Source of the DNA: Tubulanus polymorphus
Lineage: Eukaryota; Nemertea; Palaeonemertea; Tubulaniformes; Tubulanidae
Reading direction: 5' to 3'
Assembly (NCBI RefSeq): GCF_964204645.1
Contig: NC_134028.1
Coordinates: 22,420,153-22,484,152 of the forward strand
Length of the DNA stretch: 64,000 bases
The position numbers and the translations under genes were made by a program. The stretch's first letter is position 1. The number at the start of each line of letters is the position of its first letter. This document shows, in pieces, positions 36,601 to 51,600 of this stretch. The notes under the pieces were generated by a model. The model ran no database searches and had not been told where the DNA came from. It saw only the letters and a list, made by a program, of their open reading frames with translations.

Positions 36601-39600
36601 AAATCCTCGAAGAAATTCTCTACGACGTGGTTAGTTGATTGAGTCGGGATTAGAAAGCTTACCTGAACTGATCTGACTTAAGAAACCTGAGACCTAACCA
36701 CTCGGCCAAGCGCCCAGCTGATATACTACTGAGCATAACGACCTAAAATGACTAGTGAGCGTTACTCAGGACCCAGTTCCACAGTTGTGAGTTAAGATTT
36801 GACTCAGAGTTAACTCATTGAAAATAAACCTACTAGTGAATGTGACCCAACCCACGCGCCTTACAGGTCGTGGCCATCCCCTCCGTGTCATGACCATAAG
36901 AGCGACACGTGACTGCTACAAGAACTCTTTCTTCCCAAAAACAATAGCTCAATGGTATACTCTCCCTGCATCAGTTGTCCTGACCCAGTCACCCGAATCC
37001 TTCAGGAGGCTGGTATCTGTGGCACATCGCTAGATTTATTCCAAAATCCGATTAAGTGTTTTTAAAATGTACATTATCTCTTTTATTATTATTATTAATT
37101 GAATTTTCCATGCACACTCTTTTTCTTTCTTTTCTAACACAGACGCGCACGCTCTAAAAAATACTCGCGAATGCGAGTGTGATGGAGTATTTAAATGAAT
37201 GAATGAATAAACTAACTTAAACTCAGAGTTAACTCCAACTCTCGACTGTGGAACTGAATCCAGTAGTTTTTTAATGCCTCGTTAAAACGTAAGATTTGTG
37301 TTTACAGTTCCTTATTTTGTTACATCTCTTCCTCATATCTGCGGTGACTGATACTAAAAACAGTTTCATACTAAACAAAAAAAAAACATAATTTCATACT
37401 AAAAAGTTCTGTACTGCTAAAAGCACGAACAAAGTTTTTTTTACATTGGGGCCCTTTTTGCTTTCTCGCATGAGAAAACCGAAAGTTTTGAATTCTAGCA
37501 CGAGAAAACAAAAATGGGCCAATTTAAGAATTTTTTATCGCGCCTCTAATTCACTGAGCACCTTAGTGCCAGTAGTATGTCGCTATCGCGACCCCTGGTG
37601 GTTCGATGCTATTCTTTTAATTCGGTATAAGAATGAAAAGTTCGCTCTAGCACGGAGTTTAAGCAGATTTATATTCGTCGTTAAACCCGAATCAGCCAGT
37701 GCATTACTACTATAAAGATTGGATATATTTGAAAGAATGTATCTCTTCTACGCTCTATCTAAGAAATTAGACGTCGTAAATAGGATATCGCGAGCAGAAC
37801 GCTTTATAATCCCGGGCGGGCGAATCTATTTCGGTGGATGTTACGCAATATTAGTAAAAACGTGATTCATCGACTTCATGAAATTATACGATACAACATT
37901 GTTAATCGTACTTCATATCGAAACTGCGTATAATCAGCTGAGATAAATGAATGCTTTGAATTTCAAGTGCGTTAAGAAGCGTTGCACCGATACTATATAA
38001 CATATCTATCTCCATTGAATTAAACCCAAGGGGAGATCATCAGTAAGCTTATTATTTTGCACAGTTATACTTCAATAATTGCTTAAGCTTAATCGTTGCT
38101 AAAACCCGGAAAATAACCAGTGAGTTAGTTTACTTTAGTTTAGTCAAGGGCAACGAGAGAAATCCCACGATGAACTCAGCCAAAAATGACAAGTTCTATA
38201 TTAAAATGATTATATTTCGAGCAACGTTTCGGCTATTACTATCATTAATAGTGTCTAGCCGAAACATTGCTCGAAATATAATCATTTTAATATGGAACTT
38301 TTCGTTTTTGGCTGAATTTATTGTGGGATTTCGCTCGTTATTCATCATACACGGATATTGTGTATCTTCTCGTCTCACTACTTAGTCAAGACTACCGTCA
38401 TGGTTTATCAAACTAATCAACAAAACCGCTTTTGGTTCTATGACATCTTAAAATGCCCATTTCAGTTACAGGCCAATCTAACCACGATGTTAAGGCCACA
38501 ACTTACTAAGGGCACATCTTGGTTCGATTGCAAATTTAACCAATTAAGATAAGTCTACGCTCATTTTAGATCTTAAACCAACCTGACGACGTTATTTACA
38601 GGGCTGCAGGGCTATTTCGAGCCGGCAAGTGATTCCTATAAGAATCGAGTCAATTTTCAATTTGCCCGTCTAATGGTTTTCTATCTAGATAATTAAAGCC
38701 TTCTCCTCGAGACTTTAAGAACACTTTGCGACGTTGCGACACTCTTAACGATATCGCTAATAATCGACGACGACACTTTCCAGTGCAAGTAAATATCTAT
38801 AAAATCGCTTCTTTTCAAAAACGCCTCCGTGTTTGCGGCCGGCGCGTATATATACGCGTATACAAACATAGTTTCATCGTCATCATCATCGGCGAACGCG
38901 ACGATCTTAGAGAGGAAAAAATTTCATTAAAAAGACAGATATTAGACGATGAGAACAGACGGGGACGTATGGCTGGATGCTAATATAACCCGCGTTTGTT
39001 TACACGCCGCCATCGGAGAGGACACGAGTACATCACGACGAGTATCTCAGGCGAACATTATTATACACGCACAGACGAGCCCTGACCAGACACAACCGAA
39101 AGATTACGAAACCCTCTTCCCGGCGGTACCGCCGTTGTAGATAAGCTTATTAGACGTTCGGAGCTTCGAATACTGCGAGTGCATATTCCTAATTATCCGA
39201 AGATCGGATGCACGCGCTCACTACTTGATTCCCTCCCATCTTTCGCCGGCTTGAATACCGCGAGTAAAAAATCCGGTCGGAATAGGAATAGCTACTGAGT
39301 CTAATTAAAAGCAAGATTGCGTATGGGAGAAAACGATACAGTACATACGGACAGGTTCGGCAGTTCTCCTCAAATTACTCGGGGAAGGGGCTCTACAGAA
39401 AAACCCTACTGCCACCGGGATTCGAACACTAACCGTGAAAGACCCCATGGCCATTACGTATGCATCATATGATATTTTGGTCGTGTCTCAAGGTCCGGTG
39501 GTGAGTTTGAACAGCTTTTGGGTCTCACTATATTCCTATTCACCCTTGCACCCAATGTACTACGGCAGTTTGCAAGGTAAATCTTACATTCGTATTCGCT

Positions 39601-42600
39601 TTTTCTGATGAGGATGAATGGTTGAAAAAAATAAATCAGTTGCCCATTCAATTGTTGATCAGCCAGTCAGCCACTCAATCAATCGGTCAGCCGAGTCGGT
39701 CGGTCAATATCGACCAGTATCCATTGACCCGGTACTCGTCTGCGATGTTAACATCACGTTTACGAAAATAACGAAAACGATCCGGCCCGTATCTCGGCGA
39801 CATCGCGCATGAATAGTTGATTTAACGACGAGGCGTTTACCGGCTATCAGCGCAGATAAGCTCTCCCCGACGCATCCGTCTAGCGAAAGCCGAACCCGTG
39901 TCTGAATCAACAAACGAGCGATAATTGAAATAATTGCCTCGTATCTCGAGGAATAATTTGTTGTACGTAACTTAAAAAGCGCTCGTATAACCGAAACTAT
40001 ATGATACGAATATAGAGTCTTATATACCGGCTGGAGGATACGACTGTCTTTAGTCGCACACCACTTAAAGGACTAAGATGACTTTTTTCGTAGCTTCATG
40101 AAAGTAAAGGGCGGATACTTGCGCAGACTTCGACAAGACCATAAATAAATGGAAAAGGCATTGACTGACAAAGGGCAAGTATCCTGAAATATGCTCATGT
40201 TTGAGTATTAGAAGCCATAATTTTCTATGTTCTGACTAGAGGTTTAATTTTTTTTCACTTTTGGGTGTCTCTGGCGAATGTGAGAGCAATGACGTGGTCT
40301 GAAGGACTTGAGACTAGTATCTAAGCCTGTTTGGCTTTTCTTCAATTCCTCGCATGAACTATTGCTACACCGACTATATAATATGCCATGTGTTCTATCG
40401 TAATATATGTACCAATTATTTATGCAAAATAAATTAGATCAAATAAAGCCATGGAAAGTGACCGCCAAGCCAAAGCTGGGTCTGGAAAATTGTAAAATGT
40501 CAGTAAAACCCTTTCCAGACACATAAGTGACATTAAACTATTATTGTTCTTCGGAAGGGTCCGTGCTCCTTGTACTATCATTTGGATCCGTCCCTGGAAG
40601 CTTCGAGGCATAGGAAACATAGAGATAACGATAAAGATAGCTCGATACTGGTTCGTATTGCGTGTGTATATAGAATAACCCTGGAGGTGACATTTCTATA
40701 GCTGACTGTTTGTTCAGCTGACACATTAAAACACTTAATGGATTTGATTTTCTGGAAGCGACGCCGACAAAAAAAAAACGACCAACGTCTGTCTAGAAAT
40801 CGACGCACAGTTTTCCATTCGATTATCCGACGAGACATCTCCAGGTGATAACTCTTTAAAGTGCCAATGAGCGATCGCGGGACCGGCCGAAAATAGATTA
40901 GTTTCCACGTAAGCAGCGCAGTTAGCAGCCAATTCACGTCTCAACCATCGCTAGAAGTGACTTCTCTAGTAGGTATAAGACGTTATGTAATCCGTCTGAT
41001 ATCTGAAAACGGTCCCGACCCAGGCCCTGTTCAGAGCAGCAAAGAAAAACGTAACTATAATCCAAACTCAACGCGCTCGGCCATTGCGTACACAGCAACG
41101 GCTTTCCAGCTTGAAGAACTAAAAAACAAATTGATGTAGGATACCTGTAATGTTGACGAAAGCGCATACAAGTGTTCTACTTTTAGGATGAAAGATATAG
41201 CTATAAGCATTTGCGCATCGAGTGGTCATCATAAAGTATGGCCGTTATATCCGGATTACGAGGTCTTTCTAATCTCAGATGCTTTTTCAACAATAATAGT
41301 TCGCTCTTTTTCCCCGGGCCGTCAGCCTCTCGACGGTAAGTAGCCAGACAAGTATCGAAGAAAGTTAGAGAAGCATCGTCGGAAATATCACAAGTAGCGA
41401 GGGGACAATGACCTCAGTAAACCTCAGTTTCAATGATGGCTCTTTTTACGGCTTTAGACCCAGTTTCACAGCCGCGAGTTTAGATTCGAATCAGAGTAAA
41501 GTCATCGAAAATGAACTGATTTTTAAGTCAGAGTAAACTCTAACTTACAACTGGATACTGGTAACCACGTGCCCCGTCTGGCAATACGTGATAACGGCCC
41601 ATCCTTGCTCCAACTGCCCGGGAATTCAAGACGTATACCACCAGAGAGAATTTAAATAATCCCAGCTTGACGTATATTCGTGCAAAAACTGCCAAACAAA
41701 GACTCCAGGACTTCAAGACGCAAATCGGTTACTAACTATTGGTTGATAAAAGTCTATGCGAACGTGTGTATAAAAATGATTCGGTAAATATATATTTGTA
41801 TATATATTTGCATGGAGTGCAACTAAAGTAACGTCCGAGTAATTAATTGCAGGCAAACATCATAGCAGCGATCGCGATTTTCTTCGAGTTGCGTGTAAGT
41901 TATTTATACCGTTAATTACAACTCGAATTATCTGAGCTCGATGTAAAACAAATAACAAGTAATGAAATCCGCGGTGAAACTTTCGACGCAGCGCACGCCA
42001 ATGCCGGGCGAGAAACTACCCGCGTTTAAACTGGTTGAGACCTGATACGATTCGACTGATCAGAAGGGATTGTTATAGGAATTCATCTTATTCTGCTGAG
42101 TAGAGAGAGGCCGTGCTGTTTGAGGGACAGTTTTATTTTGGGGAAAATGGCACTCTTTCATCTTGATAAGAGGCACTTCCCTATTGAAAAAGGACAGATC
42201 TTAGATATGAAAAGTCTGAGTACCTGTTCTGGTCATTTGAGAATGGATTTACTTGTCGTTCTCCAGATAACGATGAAAATTGTGTCCAAATTTCAAAAAA
42301 TCTTGACCAAATCTTTTAAAACACTTTTTGAAGGGCCCTTTCAAGGTTTTGGCAGGGGTTCGTTCGCTACTCCCGAATCCCCCCCCCCCCCCCGGCACGA
42401 GCCCAGAGAGGGGCAAAGTAAACTGTAAGAATCTGCTCCGCGCGCGTGCTTTCGCGACCTAGACTCATAAAAAAACTTGGAAAAACTTGAAAATAGGTCG
42501 GAGAATTGAGACAATACGTCACTACCTTTTCTTCGTATTTGCGGGGTTTTTCTTTGACTGAATTTTAAGACAGTCACAATCACTTCGTGGGTTTCTAACG

Positions 42601-45600
42601 AATTGACGTCATAGGCTAGACATCATGGTTTTTTCGCCGGTCAGGGTTGGAGAATACCACGCCTTACAACGGATAACATGGCCATCAACAAACACAGTCG
42701 GTTTCTGCCATTGTTTTTTTTAACTGTCAATATGGCAATAGTTTTTTGATTCGCCTTCTAACGTATTATATACCGCGTGGAGCTTATGAGAACAACACCG
42801 ACGCATTCGAACAAATAGCTGGACGTTTTTGTTAGAGAAAAACTTGCCGCCGACTTCGGACCGAAGAAACTAACGATGAACTGAAAATGATATCGGTTGA
42901 AGTCAATTCGAGTGAATATACACGACGACGACGTGACGTCATTATAGTCGAATCCCACGACGCGAACGTGTGTGTGCGTGTCTGGTAACCGAGGTTGAAT
43001 TCACGAGTTGTGTCAGTATGCGTGGCTGGTGCTGATAACACGGCTCCGTGCAGCTGCTGAGATCGCCCGGCGTCATAACGACCGAGCCCGAAAGAAATTG
43101 AAATACGGAGCGGGGATGATAGTTGAATGTGTGTGAGATTTGAACGAAAAGACAATGTGGTACCGGTATACACCACTAGACGGCGTTACTATGTGTTCGG
43201 TTTATGTAAATTGACCTAACACTGTTAAGAATTCACAATTACATAATGCCGTAAAACTCGCTATATTTGTTAATGTTGGCCTCAAGTTACTTAAGTAAAT
43301 TACATGCATATAATTTGCATGTAATCCTCATTGTAATTCTATTATATGTACATTTTCGTTTCGTTTCTTGAATTGTAAATTTTCATTGTATAAATTCTTG
43401 CAACATCTACGTACCAATATCTGCTTAGAGAGAATAAGCTATCCCATTCTATGCTTTCTATTCTTTGACCTTAAACTCGATGTTAGGCTTCCGATTCCAA
43501 ATATCATCAAACGTGACATAGATTGACTTTCCCACTTCAGTGTTAGGTAAAGTAATCACTGAACATTCAAAGAAGTTGACTCGACTCGAATCGGAATGTA
43601 ACCGATATGTCTACCTACTAACGACACCTGGTGGATTCTGGCAGTCGGCAGCACGCCGTGTCGATCCCATCAATACAAACGCAGTGAATTTTGTAAATTC
43701 AAACTGTAACGAACTCGAAATCCAAACCTATTCATAACCGAATATTTGAACTGCCCGTGAACCAAGCCCCCGTGTGTGCGAAAAAAATTAGTTACTGCCA
43801 AACTTCGTAAGCGGATACCGGTTTGAATAATGGACGTGGAACGAACTGATTGATTTTACTGTCCGATCACTTATCATTCTTAATGCGTGACTCGAAAATA
43901 AATTTTGAACTAAACGCATCGTACGCGCGCTACTCTTTCACTTTTAACTTGCCCGGCTATTTAGTAAGATATTAATTGCGATTTGCATAGTTTCTGACGC
44001 TTAACAACTGTTAAACATTATGAGTTATGTTTGCCTCGATGTCTGTTAAACTCACCGCCTAATTACTTGCCGAACCCTCGCCGACCCCGCAGAGAATCCA
44101 ACCTCCGCCAATACGACGGCAAAGAGAATATGGTCTCTGTCGTGTACCAGGCGCAGTTACCAGGCGCCATTTTGAGGCGGTCCCAAAGGTCCCGCATATT
44201 GTTGGACAGATTTTTTAAACTAAAACCTCTAGCACGATTATTTGTCGTACATCCCTTTTTTGGCACAAAATTAAAACATATGAATCGTTAGAAAGGTGAC
44301 ATTTTTTCTATTTTCTGGTGATGTTAAATTAATTTTTCTCGGCTATAACAATCGCATTTCTCCCAGATGAACGCTTTGAACTGCAATATGTGATCCTTGC
44401 GCCATGTATAAACGATTTATTGTTTTCGTGGCGTAAATTCATATATTGTATGAATATTTACCGAGTGGCATGCGATTAAACGATCAATCAGGTTTCTGCC
44501 GAGAAATTTTATCAATCGATGTAACGAAGAAATTCGTCTATCGATTCAAGCTGTTCTCACCATAGGCAACTAATTAACCGAGCTTCCGATCAGCATCATC
44601 AATCACTGTTTAACTACGGTACCCCGTCAGATCGGCGGACAGTCCGAGCATCCCGTGTTCGCCCCGGCTAACGTTGTACGGTCGGTATACCGAACAATGT
44701 TACCGATCTCGAAGCCAGATTATCTAACGGCGCTTTCATGGGGTCCGTTTGAATTAGAAGTCAGGTTGAATGCATTATGTCTTATGTCTATTTCAACCTG
44801 ACTTGGAGAGCATTCCGGGTGGCCTAGCTCGCTCATTTTTGGTAGTACATACCTGATAAAAAGGCCTAAACCGAGGATGTAAGTTCTAACTCTAACACAC
44901 AACTATGGAAATGGATCCAGTAATTTTACCTTTGAACACTGGCTGAAATTTCAAGACATTTCTCAGGGTCCCTTATGAACAATGTATAAACTTCTGTCGC
45001 GGTGACCACTTTTTGCGTCTAACACACACACAATCGATTTTCCTCTCTCGCTCCACGCGACCTTTACAACCGCAAAGATGTAGCGCGTCAATGCAGAGTT
45101 ATAATTGAAATTGATCCTATATTCATATCGATTATTTTTCATTTCCTCTCGAGCGCCAACGGATCCCTCTCCGCCTTCCAAAAATCTATATGTGAGGAAA
45201 TAAATCGCTACCATTGCCTTAACCTCCTCTATCGAGGCATCATGGCCATGTGCTTTTTTGATCTGACTACACGCCATATCGCTCTCTGTACACGACTTCT
45301 GTCAGTTATAGTCGTGACTTCAGTCTGCAAGTGGCCATAAAACCCAAGACTGGCCTTGACTTTAGTTATTAGTTTGGCGACGTATAGAGCTGAAATATTC
45401 TTAGCCTGGTCTAAAATCTAACACGTCCTAGCTTAGATTGTATTGAGGCTAAAACCATCTTAGTTCGTAAGCCATTCTAAAACAATCTACACGGTATTGC
45501 CCGACGGTTACATTTCAACGACTGGTCCCTCGTTATTCAGGCAAAGACGAAATTCTTCAGATGAACACCTCGGTTTTCTGAAGCAATCGTCGATTTTTCA

Positions 45601-48600
45601 TTGCACGTTTATGTTCATCCAGACGGACAGACAGTCGATCGTTAGTTATTTCCCCGGAAAGCCACTCGTTTATACCCGGCAATGATCAATCTCATAATGT
45701 ACATAGGTCGATTTGCTAATGGCCGCGACGATAAATTCATTCAATGACAATATGCCCCCGGGGATAGGTAAATTTGAAGTTTGCCGATTCGGTAATCGAT
45801 TATCACAACCATTTAAACTCAGCGCTCGCATCGCGCGCTCTCATTCAATTTCAAGTTACTCCTAATGGGACCCGGTTTGATGACGTTAAAGTAACACGAT
45901 TTGACTGGAAACGCAACTGTATAAATAGTCACTGCTTTCCGTGTGGTTAAGTTTGTTAAATTTCAGAAAGTGCGCCAACCCAAATCTGAGACGCGAATCG
46001 TAATGGGTTTTTTGCCGCGAAGCCTGGGAAAGGATTGATGAGATTATCCAGGCATGAAATGTTGCCTCTACGATGGGGGGGGGGGGTTAAAAAGGAAAGG
46101 ATAGGTTCAGTTCAGGCCATAAAGTTGTTGACTAAGGTAACTTCTCATCTCTGAACATATCATCAACCCTGGTCTTGGCCAACGCCACATAATACTGCAT
46201 GGGCTGAATGACTGAAAAAAAGAATAAATTATTGCTGAAACGACGTCTTGAATTCCGGAACGATTAATGATATTTTACAACAGATCCCCCGATTAAAAAA
46301 CAACCTCAGAAAGCTGCAATTAGACGAATCTTTATCAGATTAACGAAACTGTTTCTGCTCATTTTCGACGATTAGTTCTTAAATACCACCAATCAGTCCT
46401 GCGCCAACAATTCCGATTAACCATCTCCACCATAAGTTTAACCATGGCTGTCAGGTTATAGGTGCTTGCAACTTGATCAAACAACAGCAGTGGCAGCAGC
46501 AGCAGCACCACCGCCTCCACCAACTGTAACACCGACATCAGCAACAGCACCAGCAGCAACAGCACCAACAGCAGCAGCAACAGCAGCAGCAGTAACAGCA
46601 GCACCACCACTAGTTGTAACACCGACATCAGCAACAGCACCAGCAGTAACAGCACCAACAGCAGTAGCAGCAGCACCACCACCAGCTGTAACACCGACAT
46701 CAGCAACAGCACCAGCAGTAACAGCACCAACAGCAGTAGCAGCAGCACCATCACCAGCTGTAACACCGACATCAGCAACAGCAGTAGCAGTAACAGCAGC
46801 ACCACCACCAGCTGTAACACCGACATCAGCAGCAGCAGCAGCAGCTACGTGAGCAGCCAGCACACGGTGATAATCGTGTAATTACTGGATACGCCGTCAT
46901 ACACTTTGATGTAAGACGTTATAGGTTAATGACGAACCGCGTGTGAATGACAGCAATTCGCGTTGATAGATTATTATATACACGCACCTCGGGCAGCTCC
47001 CGAGAGCTCCGGCGCCGAATCAGCCGGAGCGCACCATAATTAAAAATATATAATAACTCGACAGACCGTGTGCGACTTTTGGTGACTTCTAGCGTGCACA
47101 CGGGTGAACGCTTCCTCGTAAATAATGTAAAAACGTCACGAAATGGGAACAAAATAAACTGAATTTGGGTCAGGGGACATTTGACGAGACACTTTTTCAT
47201 CTTGGTCGGTTTCAGAGTAATGGCTTAAACCTAAGACCAGTTTGAGATCATCTTAATTCAGTAGCCAATCTAACAGACCGTGATTATACCAGTCTTAAGA
47301 TCTAACTCCATTTCTGGATTTAGAATAATAATAATGATAATAATGAAATTAATTTCTAGATAGCGCTAATTTCATGATGACTCAAAGAGCTTTCCAGAAA
47401 GAATATTACAGATATAGAATACAATTCCTTTGAGCGAAAACATTACAGTTCTATGTTTCATCAAATATCTTAAATGTCTTTTCTTAAAAATTCACTCTCC
47501 CAAATATATTTTGAAGTAAGTGCCATAGTGTTAGAAAGATAAAACTAAAAGATTGGCTACCAATAATCATCTTTGGTATGGACGGTTTAGATAGAATATG
47601 TTTAGCAAGACCAGGTCTATAGACGACAAGGTGTATACGGATAAAAGACAGATAGGATTCTTCATTGACTCTGGAACCGCTGTATTTGGGTTCGGTACTC
47701 GTGAAGATGAGCGCAGCTAAAAATCTGTTCTTCTGCGCATATTCAGAGATTCATCCGAAATGTCAAAGGACTTGCCCTAATTGTTTGCACTATTCGATCG
47801 CGCATTCGGTTTTAACCCACAGCGGTCCACGGTTGATAAACAATTGAATCAGCTTCCCGAGACGCGCATTAGTCGTGCACGGATGAACAAACCACATGAT
47901 GAAACCATCGGCAAACACAGGCGTCTAATTAACGCTAATTTACTAGCTGCCTCGCCGTCTACAGGTGATCGCAACGGCGATGATGTGAAAATTTGCCCGG
48001 GCTATTTCTGAACCGAGGAAAAGAAAAACTATAGTGGCAAATAGTCTAATCGGAATTAAGATTCTTATTTTCGGTAAGGCTTTCGGGGGATACGCGCTTT
48101 CAAATTAACCCTACTGTGTCGTAGGCAATAAGCTATTGAATAAAATCCACCCACTGATTCAGCTTTTAGCGGTCAAGAGCCAAATCGACCGGAATTAGAA
48201 TCACGAAGACGTTTCCACTTGGATTTCGTGAATGTCGACTTGCGACGCGTCGTGTCGCTAGGCCGACCTACTATAAGCCCGCTTTTAGAAATAACGAGAT
48301 AACCAAATCTTGCTTTGAGAGGATTAAGCTCCCGTGCCCAGCAAATATAGGTAAAAATCTGACCAAAAAAAACGGTGAAAATGAACTTTAGAGTTAGATA
48401 TATCCGAGAACTGTGGAACTGAATTCAGCAGATGCAAGGTTAGGGAGTGCAAGAGACAATTCCAATAGAGAACTTCTTTCCTCTTGGGATCTTCCCGTTA
48501 CCAGAGATGTAACAAAAGTGCACGTGACGATTTGAAAAAAAAAGGATTAATATATCGAGGCTCATACATCAGATTCGGTTGCAACAATTCTCTTAAAACG

Positions 48601-51600
48601 TTCAATCTCAAATCGAGCATTCATTCGATCGGAATGATACAGAACACACGACACCGCAATCGCGTTTCGCTTTTCTTTTCATTAACTTCGCTAATCCTTC
48701 GCGATAACTCACGCGGATTAACGCGGATTAAAAACAGCTCTAATCAACATAACGCGAAGACGATGAAATTACGAAAACTTTCTGTTTGGTTATGTGGCGA
48801 TTGATATCGAAAGAGAGAGAGGGAGAGCGAGATAGCGAGAGAGGGACTTTGATCTTGAAATTAAAAGAAGTCTCATCTGCACATATGTTTCCCGATTGAT
48901 GCGATCAGTGTTGCGATCGAGTTTCATCGTGCGGGTATTTCACGGTATTTCACGACGGTATTTCACGCTTACACAAGCACCGATCCTCCGCCGTATTTTA
49001 CTCAACTGGGGTCTTAAGAAAGTTCAATCTTAACACGGATACATTTAATGTCGTTAAAACTGTGTCGATTCTACAAAAAGTTTCACGAAACCGATCCCAA
49101 TGCGACCTTTAAGCGCCATGTTCAGCATCATGCTTTAGTTATATTTTCGTTTATCATACGCGCGTTCTTATTGTTCCCAGTGAAATGACGAATCCCCATC
49201 CCCGCGATCATCATCTAACTTTTGGTTAAAATGTAAATTTTATAGTGCAATAGATGGACTCTGTACGAAACATTCCACAATAGAAAACTTCAAAAACCTA
49301 AAGAAAGTTACGCGGCATGTTTTACCCATCGTTGTACCGTTCAAACTAGAAAACTGCATCGCATACTGGACATTGTGCCAATTTATCTGATGACGTCACA
49401 AGGTGATATTTAGGTGAAGGTCGAGCCTCGAGTTTATGGGTTTTCATGCGAATTTAGATCGAGGTGACGCGTGCAAAACATCGCATCCAATCAACGTAAT
49501 GACCGACGATGTACGCAGGCCGTTTCAGCGTTCTTCGTAAGCCCGTCAACTTGTTATTCCATTTCCTCGACAAAAGAAACTCTTCTTCGATCGTGATCGG
49601 CCGGCGGATGCCTGCAATGGTGTTGTTTTTTATGGGATGTATAAATATCTGTTCGATATAAAGGCTTCTTTAGTGATGCGCGGAAGCCTCGATAACTCGC
49701 GCTGCGTATATTGAGCCGGAACCGTCCAGCGTCGGGCGACCGGGCAGTTTGATTGACAGATTAATCAGATAATATGACACTCCTATTAGATTTTGATTCG
49801 TTTTTCTTTGCCGAATCGGAAATCAGGCTTGTGAGGGTCATGAGAGGTATATACGTACATTATTACAGTCTCGACAGCCACTCACACGTCATTGATAAGC
49901 AACAAGAACAGTTCAAACACTTCGACATTCTGAAGCATTTGACCTTTCGTTCAGACTTGAATGTAGTCATACTGGCTAACGGTACCGCTACTGCGGCAAG
50001 CGAGGATTCTGTGGAGATTCACCAGTCTCAATTAAAATCGCGTCAATTTTTCACCTAAGCAAATCAGTTTTTCAAACACCGAGTAGAAATGTCAAGCTCT
50101 ATTTGACGATTCGTTTGATAAAATCTGGAATCCGAGGTTCTAAAATCCGCTTCAAAGCCGATTGAAAATGAATTCATTTGCCCGCATACAACCGACCGTA
50201 TAATGGCGCCATCTGGTGGTGTGAGCCGGCATCGGCACCATGTTATAAATCCGGGTAAAACAGGCACAACTCGGAAGATATATTTGTTCCAACAATTGAA
50301 CTATTTTCCAGGATATTGCAAGAATATATCAACGAACTCGTGTGGTTCCATGAACTCAACGAATTTCCGACTTATATTTCTACTCAACTCACACTATACA
50401 ACGCCTGGTCAGGCCATCCTCGCTTGTCAGGGTTCATTGCCACCCGCCGAAGCTCACACAAACACAATCCAGACCGCAAACCCTTCATTGATCTATTACA
50501 ATTACCCCGATTTATAAGCGGCCACCAGTCCATGTATTAAGCCGATCAGTTTCTTCCACCATCTAATCTCGTTACGCATCTAATTGGCTACATAAACTGG
50601 TGGCCGCTTAGCAACAACCTGTCCGCCCAAGAAAGCATGGGCAATGTAATAGACCAATGAAGGGTTTGCGGCCAGGGTGTGTTGGCGTGAGCGTCCAGTA
50701 ATCAAACCATGGCAAGCGGGGACGGGTCAGACGTGAAGACGTTACAGAATAACGACCAAATCCGAGATAATACTTTCGACACCAAACCGAACATGATTCA
50801 GGACAATATTCACCCTAATTCGTCTCCTAAAACAACTCGATCATCTACCGCACAAATCTCATTCATTACGCCTCATTCGATTGTCGATGGCAAACCCTCT
50901 ATTGCGGAAATCATAACTATATCGTTGTTAGGATCGGAGATAAATACCGAGTGTTTTATCGTCGTCGTCGAGTGAAACAGAGCATATTTCGATTAGGACG
51001 AGAAGCACCATTATCATCGGCCCCGTAATACGATCAGCCGCGAGCGAGCGCGAGGAGAGCGGCCGCCGTGTATCGCCGATAACCGATTGATTTGATCGAT
51101 ACGGCTTGAACTTGTTGTAACGCCGATTTTCGCATATTACGGAAAATTGATGATCGCGCAGATACCGGGTTGATATTCTGCGCTCGCAGCGAGTTGATCG
51201 GTGGCCTTTTCTAATATTACAACTTTCAAACGATGGATCGCAGACGTAATATCATCAAATGCACATTTTCACCAGTTGAGAAATGAAGCCACGTCTGGGC
51301 TTTGAGTTCCTGGAATCCCGTTTGACGTATATAGCTTAGGTACTGCACCTTTTGAGAAGTAGGATAACGTCTATGATAGAATGCATATTCCAATGATATA
51401 TCGTTGCGATATCGAGAAAGGAAATATTTTAGTTCTACTTATTCCCAGGGGCAGTTGCGGTTATAGCTTAGATTTTATACCAATCTTAGGCATTCTAAGT
51501 TCTATACCAAATCAAACAACTTCACATTAATCTACCCTTTCACTTTCTCTCATCTCTTCTCTTCTCTCATCTCTTCAACGCCTGCGTTGGCTGTCTTTGA

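Noticed and set aside
46359-46863. Open frames of 155 and 128 codons on the minus strand and 128 on the plus strand
   Set aside because: They lie on the GCA-rich minisatellite, where stops are absent by composition; residues are only Leu/Val, Ala/Gly or Ala/Thr/Pro repeats.
50709-50975. 88-codon + frame MASGDGSDVKTLQ...
   Set aside because: Starts at an ATG beside a foldback element and looks moderately protein-like, but no domain, neighbour exon or poly(A) signal supports it.
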